Below are positions 6,996 through 11,791 of a DNA stretch of 11,791 nt, piece by piece. Source of the stretch: Ettlia oleoabundans (lineage: Eukaryota > Chlorophyta > Chlorophyceae > Chlamydomonadales); assembly GCA_019693395.1 (NCBI GenBank), contig JAAMXP010000749.1, positions 1 to 11,791 of the forward strand, written 5' to 3'. The notes under the pieces were generated by a model that was given only the letters and a program-made list of their open reading frames with translations, had not been told where the DNA came from and ran no database searches. The first letter of the stretch is position 1, and every line of letters begins with the position of its first letter. A program made the position numbers and the translations under genes.

Positions 6996-9900
6996 ATGGC
7001 GCTGCGGCGATTGCAACAATGTTTAATATCAGAGTTGATTGGGATCCAGCAGCAGCAAACATGCGTTTTCATGCGACCAGCGGGAGCCCCCCTCTTAGCG
7101 CCGCTATCGTTGCAGCACGGCTTCCGCACATCAGGTACGCAAGTTGCTCTTTGCGGATCCGCCTACTGGGGGCTGGTGTGCATGTTGTGCCACACCGTCG
7201 CCGCCTCTGCCGCCAACCAGCCTGTTGCCTGCTGCTCTTTGCAGCCCAACTGCTGGACTTTTACTCTGTGCTGGGAGTCCCCCGCACTGCCAATGACAGC
7301 GAAATAAAGAAGGCTTTTTATCAGCTTGCTAAGAAGTACCACCCTGACACAAACCAGGTTTGTCGGAGCATGCTTTGGTGCCGTTGCTCGTGGCCTTAGC
7401 ACAAGGAGAAAGTTGCTCAGCTTTTGGATTCGCGGTCGTATGCCGGTCATGGGTTATTTTGATCTAGAGATCATGGAATGCTGTCCCTCCATCCAAGCAC
7501 GTGTTCATGCGTTTACGCGGCCAGGCCAGCGATGCTGCTAGGTTATTGAACTTCCACGTCTTTGCTCCAGCTCCACATGTTTGTTGTCAACATGATCAGC
7601 CCTTGACGGGCTAAGCTTCCCGCCATAAACCTTTCAGTCCGTGTGACTGGATCTCCCATGCACCCCCCTTCGATATGGTCAGGGTGACCCCGAGGCGGCA
7701 AAAAAATTCCAAGAGGTGCAGCGGGCCTACGACACGTTAAGGGACTCGCAAAAGCGTCAGGTAGGTGGGCAGGGATTCACAGACATGCCAATCTGTGCAG
7801 CTGGGGACTTGCACACGGAGGTCAAACATAGGCTGCGACTGTGGGGCATGCACTTCAAGGTCATTTGTAGGCTGCAGCCCCAGCCTGTTGATCAGCTGTT
7901 CTAGTTACCACAGAAGGACGTGCAATAATGTTGGGCTGCTTGCCGGCGATGCTGCTGACATCAATGGGTGTGACCAGCACTCGGTTGCCTGCCCAGCGGC
8001 CATGTTCTACTCTGCTCCTGTTAGCAGCAAGCTGCTCTTTACAAGCTTGCCGAGCAGACAACCAGGCAGGCCCCCAGAAACTTGTTGAGCTGCTGCAGGG
8101 CGCTGAATTACAAACCTTGGTGCCATGCATGCTTTGCAGGCATACGATAGCATGGGTCATGCCGCTTACGAACAAATGGAGGCTGGAGGCGGCACGCCAG
8201 GCGATCAGGGCCCCTTCCCTGGTGGAGGCGTCGAGGTGTGAAATCTTTTCTGCTGACGGTGGCGTTTGATTGCCTCCAGGCACTGCTCATGAGACCATCG
8301 TTTGCAACTGCTGGCTGTCTACCGATAAGGTTGCCGCAACACTGCCACTGTTATGTCATGCCCGTGTATCTACTCGCATCCCCATTAGCGTGACCTTCTT
8401 TCTCCTGGCTGCAGGTAGATGCAGAAGAGCTGTTCCGCGAGTTCTTTGGCGGTGGCCGCGGCGGACGTGGAGGATTTCAGGTGAGGTTAAAGCTGAGCAG
8501 GAAAGGGCATTGAGAAGCCGGTGGACAGCAGGACAGGAGAGCAGCCAGCAGGTGGCAGCATACAGACCTGATGCATGCGAAGTGCCCGCTTTGCCAGCTG
8601 GCGCTCCTCATGATGCAACCGGTGTTTGCTGCGTTTTTGCTGTCCCGCCTTATGCCGCGTCAGCCAAACCCCCACCCACCTCACCCCACCCGCCCATGCA
8701 GGGCGCATCAATGTTTGAGCACATCTTTGGTGGCGGCTTTGCGGCGGGGCAACGTATGCACCGCCGCCCCATGCTACACGCCATGGTGCACATCCCATTT
8801 GAAGAGGCAGTCAAGGGGGCCACAAGAACGCTAGAACTTTCCTCTCTGGGGATCCCCGGAGCGGCAAAGAAAACTGTGGAGCTTAGGATCCCTGCAGGTG
8901 CGCAGCAGCATGTTGATGTTGGTCCCGGGGTAAGGTGGAGGTATGCGTAGGGTATGGGATGGCTGTTCGGAGCAATTAACTGTGTTGGAAATATGTCACG
9001 GCAGGGGCTGCACACCGCACAAAGCAATGTGGAGAGCCACAGTGCCACCTGGCAACAAGTGGTAGCGGTGGGGAGGGCCACTGTGTCAGCTTTACACAGT
9101 ATAGCCTCCTTTAGCTTGAATGCCAGCAGCAGGATGACTAAGCAGCATCCATCTGCAGCCTGCCTGTCAGTTCGCCGTCAAAGCTGCCGTGGTTGCCGCT
9201 CGCTGGGGACACTCACCCTTACGCAATCAATCCTCGCTACTGCACTGGAATATTGTGATGCCAGCATGCATTCACCGCTATTGCCATGGCCTTTTGCAGG
9301 GGTGGACAGCGGCTCACGACTGCGGCTGGATGGGGTGGCACAAGGATCTAGAGGCTCACCTCCTACAGACCTTATAGTGGAGCTTGAGGTTGCCCCGTCC
9401 CCAGTCTTTGAGCGGCAGGATTTCAACTTGTATGTGGATGTCCCTATCAGCATGGTGGACGCCTGCCTAGGCACCTCTGTAGAGTAAGTGGTCCCCCAAT
9501 TTGTGCTGGTTGAAAGCAGGTTGCTGACAGGCATCACGTGGATAGCAAATGATAGCCATGCCCGAGGCATGCAAAGCAGGCGACAGGCAGGCTTGCCTTG
9601 ATTGAGTTTGTTGTTGTGGACAGGACCGCTATTCGCATCTATTTACCTTTCCAACTCACTGGCACATGTTGTTGCCTGTTGCCCGTCTCTCCATGAACTG
9701 GGTTTGCTTTGCAGCGTGCCCACCATTGACGGACGAGCTGAGGTGAAAGTTAAGCCAGGCACGCAGCCTGGCGACAAGCTGCGGATGCGGGGCTACGGCG
9801 TTCGAATGGATGCCGTAGGGCAGTCAGGGCGTCGTGGCGACCAGTTTGTGCGCATCGTGGTTACAGTACCACGCGGTTTGACGGCTGACCAACGGCGGCT

Positions 9901-10027
9901 GTTGGAAGAGTTTCGCAGCGGCAGCAAGAGCAGCAGTGGCAGTACCAGCAGCAGCAATAGTAGCAGCAGTGGCAGCGGCGGCACTAGCAAGGAAGAAAAG
10001 CCCAAAAAACGGGGGTGGTTCTCTTAG
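6996..10027 (+). CDS. Mitochondrial DnaJ (Hsp40) co-chaperone, DNAJA3/Mdj1-like, lacking the zinc finger
   Basis: Eight exons: 6996-7134, 7245-7357, 7683-7760, 8140-8235, 8415-8480, 8702-8897, 9300-9483 and 9715-10027, all phase-consistent, stop TAG, 394 residues. DnaJ proteins stimulate the ATPase of Hsp70 and hand it unfolded clients. Residues 1-47 are Arg/Leu/Gln-rich and end in GFRTSA, a typical mitochondrial presequence. The J domain spans about 51-117, with H79-P-D and [15 protein letters not shown] Gly/Phe-rich linker follows (about 124-180). C-terminal beta domains run from about 188 to 355, including [35 protein letters not shown] and [16 protein letters not shown]. The four CxxCxGxG repeats of a class A DnaJ are absent: TRTLEL leads through about nine residues into [11 protein letters not shown]. 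The tail is a Ser/Gly linker ending KKRGWFS. All seven introns use GT donors. The ATG at 7071 (Met26) is an alternative start in frame. Confidence 0.93.
9917..9988 (+). repeat. Imperfect AGC/AGT trinucleotide run encoding the Ser/Gly linker
   Basis: In-frame AGC and AGT codons alternate with GGC, ACC and AAT, giving a low-complexity Ser/Gly tract near the DnaJ C-terminus, followed by a basic [12 protein letters not shown] end. It probably acts as a flexible tether and is likely to vary in length between strains. Confidence 0.9.
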
Positions 10028-10329
10028 CGCTTGCTCCTGTGCGGACAGGCTGGTGCTTGCTGCAAGACGAGGTTTTGCTTCGACATTTTATTCACACTTG
10101 GACCACGAAGACATCAACTCCATTTGGCTTGAAAAGCACCATGATAAAATTGAGAAGCTCTGTCGGGAGAGGAACTCGAGAAATTGGGAGGAAAATTGTG
10201 TCACTGTGCCTCTGGGAATACTGCTGCTGTGCTTTGCATCTCGCCATTCGTGCCGCTAAGCACTCAATGTGGCCACGGTTTGGTGGCACCGAGTCTGTAG
10301 TCTGACCTGGCCGGCTGCTAACAAGCCAT
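10028..10329. other. Convergent 3' intergenic region
   Basis: 302 bases separate the stop codons of the plus-strand DnaJ gene and the minus-strand armadillo gene, so their 3' UTRs meet or overlap here. The TGTAA polyadenylation signal common in chlorophytes is absent from both strands of this interval, so poly(A) signals are unassigned. Confidence 0.6.
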
Positions 10330-11517
10330 TCACGTCTGCTGTCGTGCCTGCATTTTAGCCTGGATACGCTGCACATACCGCTGTACCGTGGGATCGCCAC
10401 CACGTGCCCTAAGCACCTCTGCTAGCGCTTCTGTCAGACCCAGCTGCGCCAGCACCTCAGCGCACTCCCGGTGGGCGCACAGGTTCCCCAGAGAGAACAG
10501 TGCGATCTGCACGCTGCTGCTGTTGGCTGAAGCTGTGGCTGCCGCTGCCTTGGAGGAGCTGGGGGTGCCGCCACTAATGTCAAGCGACGCCTCCTGCCGC
10601 TGTATGAGCTCTAGCATGGCCTGTGCAGTTATGGGAGGAAAGAGGGAGAGGATTGACCCATAAAAGGAGACTGGGACGGGCGCAGCAGGGAGGTAGCATT
10701 ACGGAATGCACATGCAAAGGCTACCACGCCAATGGTGACGGTATCTTGCTGTGCTGTGGGCCACAGACATAATTGCCAATTGTACTGCATCAGCCAGCAG
10801 CTTACCAGCAAGCCATCAACCCAATCACGTACAAGTACATACCCGGCAGCATCATGACCCACAGTATACACGCATACCACCCACCTGCAATGCCCCCGCC
10901 TGCATGATGTCTGGACACAGCATGCTGCTGTTGCGCACAAGATTACCCAGTGCACCAGCAGCATTGGCCCGTGTCCTGTCCTCTTCATCCCGCAGAAGCG
11001 TCACCAGTGGTGGCACAGCAGGGCGCAGCGCGCTATACAGGCTGGCATTATGGAAGCCTGCACCACGAACACGGAGAAATGAGAGGACAAGGTAGAAAGG
11101 CAACGGGAGCGGCGTGCCTTGTTTGAAAATTATGCACGGCATGAAAACTGGAAAGGAAGCCGATGTGTAGCCCCGTCAACGTGGCCACGATATCCGTTCA
11201 TCCATGCCCAGCCTGACCTACTTGACATGCCCACCCACTGGCACAAGCAAATCATCGATCCAATATGGAAAGCGGCAGCCGCACCCACACATTGCAACCC
11301 AGTCAACGTCACAGGCGGCTGAATCAAGGTGAGGTCAGTTTATAAGCACCACCTTACCCCACTAACTGCTGCTCTTACTGTGATCATCGGCATCTACCCA
11401 CCTGCATTGCCGATGGCAAAGCATGCAAACTTGCGGGCTGATCGGTCGGGGTCGCGGCACAGCTGGATCAGTGCAGTCACCACGCCATGCTGTGCCAAGT
11501 CAGCATAGAATCGAGGA
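10330..11517 (-). CDS. Armadillo-repeat C-terminus resembling Fused-type kinase (STK36/TIO), 5' end beyond window
   Basis: Three exons on the minus strand, 11402-11517, 10885-11057 and 10330-10620, join in phase to give 192 residues ending at TGA (10330-10332). ARM-type helical repeats are clear: GVVTALIQLCRDPDRSARK with FACFAIGNAGFH, then PAVPPLVTLLRDEEDRTRAN with AAGALGNLVRNS, then GALQAMLEL, and QIALFSLGNLCAHRECAEVL after a Ser/Ala-rich insert. The order of RKFACFAIGNA, TRANAAGALGNLVRNS, GALQ and IALFSL matches my recollection of the C-terminal end of plant TIO and animal STK36. In those proteins an N-terminal kinase domain precedes the repeats; TIO acts in cytokinesis and STK36 in motile-cilium construction. 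The kinase domain is not in the window, so a stand-alone ARM protein remains possible. Donors are GTGGGT. The first exon starts after CTTGCAG with two codon bases supplied from outside. Confidence 0.83.
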
Positions 11518-11791
11518 CTGCAAGAGGCAGCGCATGATTTTTTAAATAAGACCAGCATGCAAGGATGTGGTTTGACAAAAAGTGCACAGCAAGGGCAAGG
11601 AGGGCCAGCTATTATCTCGACCGAACGGTAACTTTGCCCTTGCCTTTGCTGCTAAAGCAGGAGGTTGTGGAAGACCCAACCTGGAACCTGTGTACCTCTT
11701 ACGGTCTCCAAAAGCAAGAATACCTGCACCCACCCGGCCCATGCGAGTGCATAGCTGTGCACACACATAAGCCCCCCACCCCCCCCACCCC
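11518..11791. other. Intron or upstream region of the armadillo gene, with terminal C-rich tract
   Basis: This lies upstream of the most 5' exon I can place and begins with its acceptor on the minus strand. I looked for another ARM exon ending in the required phase and found none that reads like the family. The last 20 bases (11772-11791) are nearly pure C, interrupted by A. Confidence 0.45.

Noticed and set aside
8650..9081. 143-residue minus-strand frame
   Set aside because: It is antisense to DnaJ exon 6 and intron 6, which are well supported on the plus strand.
9936..10259. 107-residue plus-strand frame running past the DnaJ stop
   Set aside because: It is another reading frame of the last DnaJ exon and its 3' UTR.
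1..11791. CRISPR array, rRNA, insertion sequence or phage features
   Set aside because: No regularly spaced direct repeats, no rRNA motifs and no transposase or phage protein were seen; the spliced genes show the window is eukaryotic nuclear DNA.

Overview
The window reads as nuclear DNA of a green alga, most likely a chlorophyte of the Chlamydomonas/Scenedesmus kind. The reasons are short exons of 49 to 313 bases split by 98 to 402 base introns, 3' splice sites that almost always read TGCAG, a gametolysin-type (peptidase M11) gene, a family typical of these algae, and a (GT)n microsatellite. No operon, Shine-Dalgarno site or prokaryotic feature is visible. The gene models below were assembled by hand by joining open segments at splice sites, requiring the reading phase to match at every junction and the joined protein to look like its family.

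Layout. (1) Bases 1-2719, minus strand: the first seven exons (343 residues) of a secreted gametolysin-like metalloprotease. It has a clean signal peptide, but the gene runs off the left edge just before the expected zinc-binding exon. Several of its introns use GC rather than GT as 5' splice site. (2) Bases 2720-6939: about 4.2 kb without a recognisable gene. It holds a possible coiled-coil coding scrap, a phased GACCTC array, a (GT)16 tract, two small hairpins, and a pair of inverted repeat arms 1.9 kb apart that may mark a decayed mobile element. (3) Bases 6940-10027, plus strand: a complete eight-exon gene for a 394-residue mitochondrial DnaJ/Hsp40 of the DNAJA3/Mdj1 kind without the zinc finger, with a heat-shock-element-like site and a TATA box next to its start. 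(4) Bases 10330-11517, minus strand: the last three exons of an armadillo-repeat protein that resembles the C-terminus of Fused-type kinases (STK36 in animals, TIO in plants). Its 5' part lies beyond the right edge.

The DnaJ and armadillo genes converge with 302 bases between their stop codons. The three genes have unrelated jobs (extracellular proteolysis, mitochondrial protein folding, and probably cytoskeletal/ciliary regulation), and nothing suggests they act together. I found no convincing new multi-gene system. The most useful leads are the GC-AG introns, the zinc-finger loss in the DnaJ, the start-codon ambiguity of that gene, and the inverted-repeat interval.
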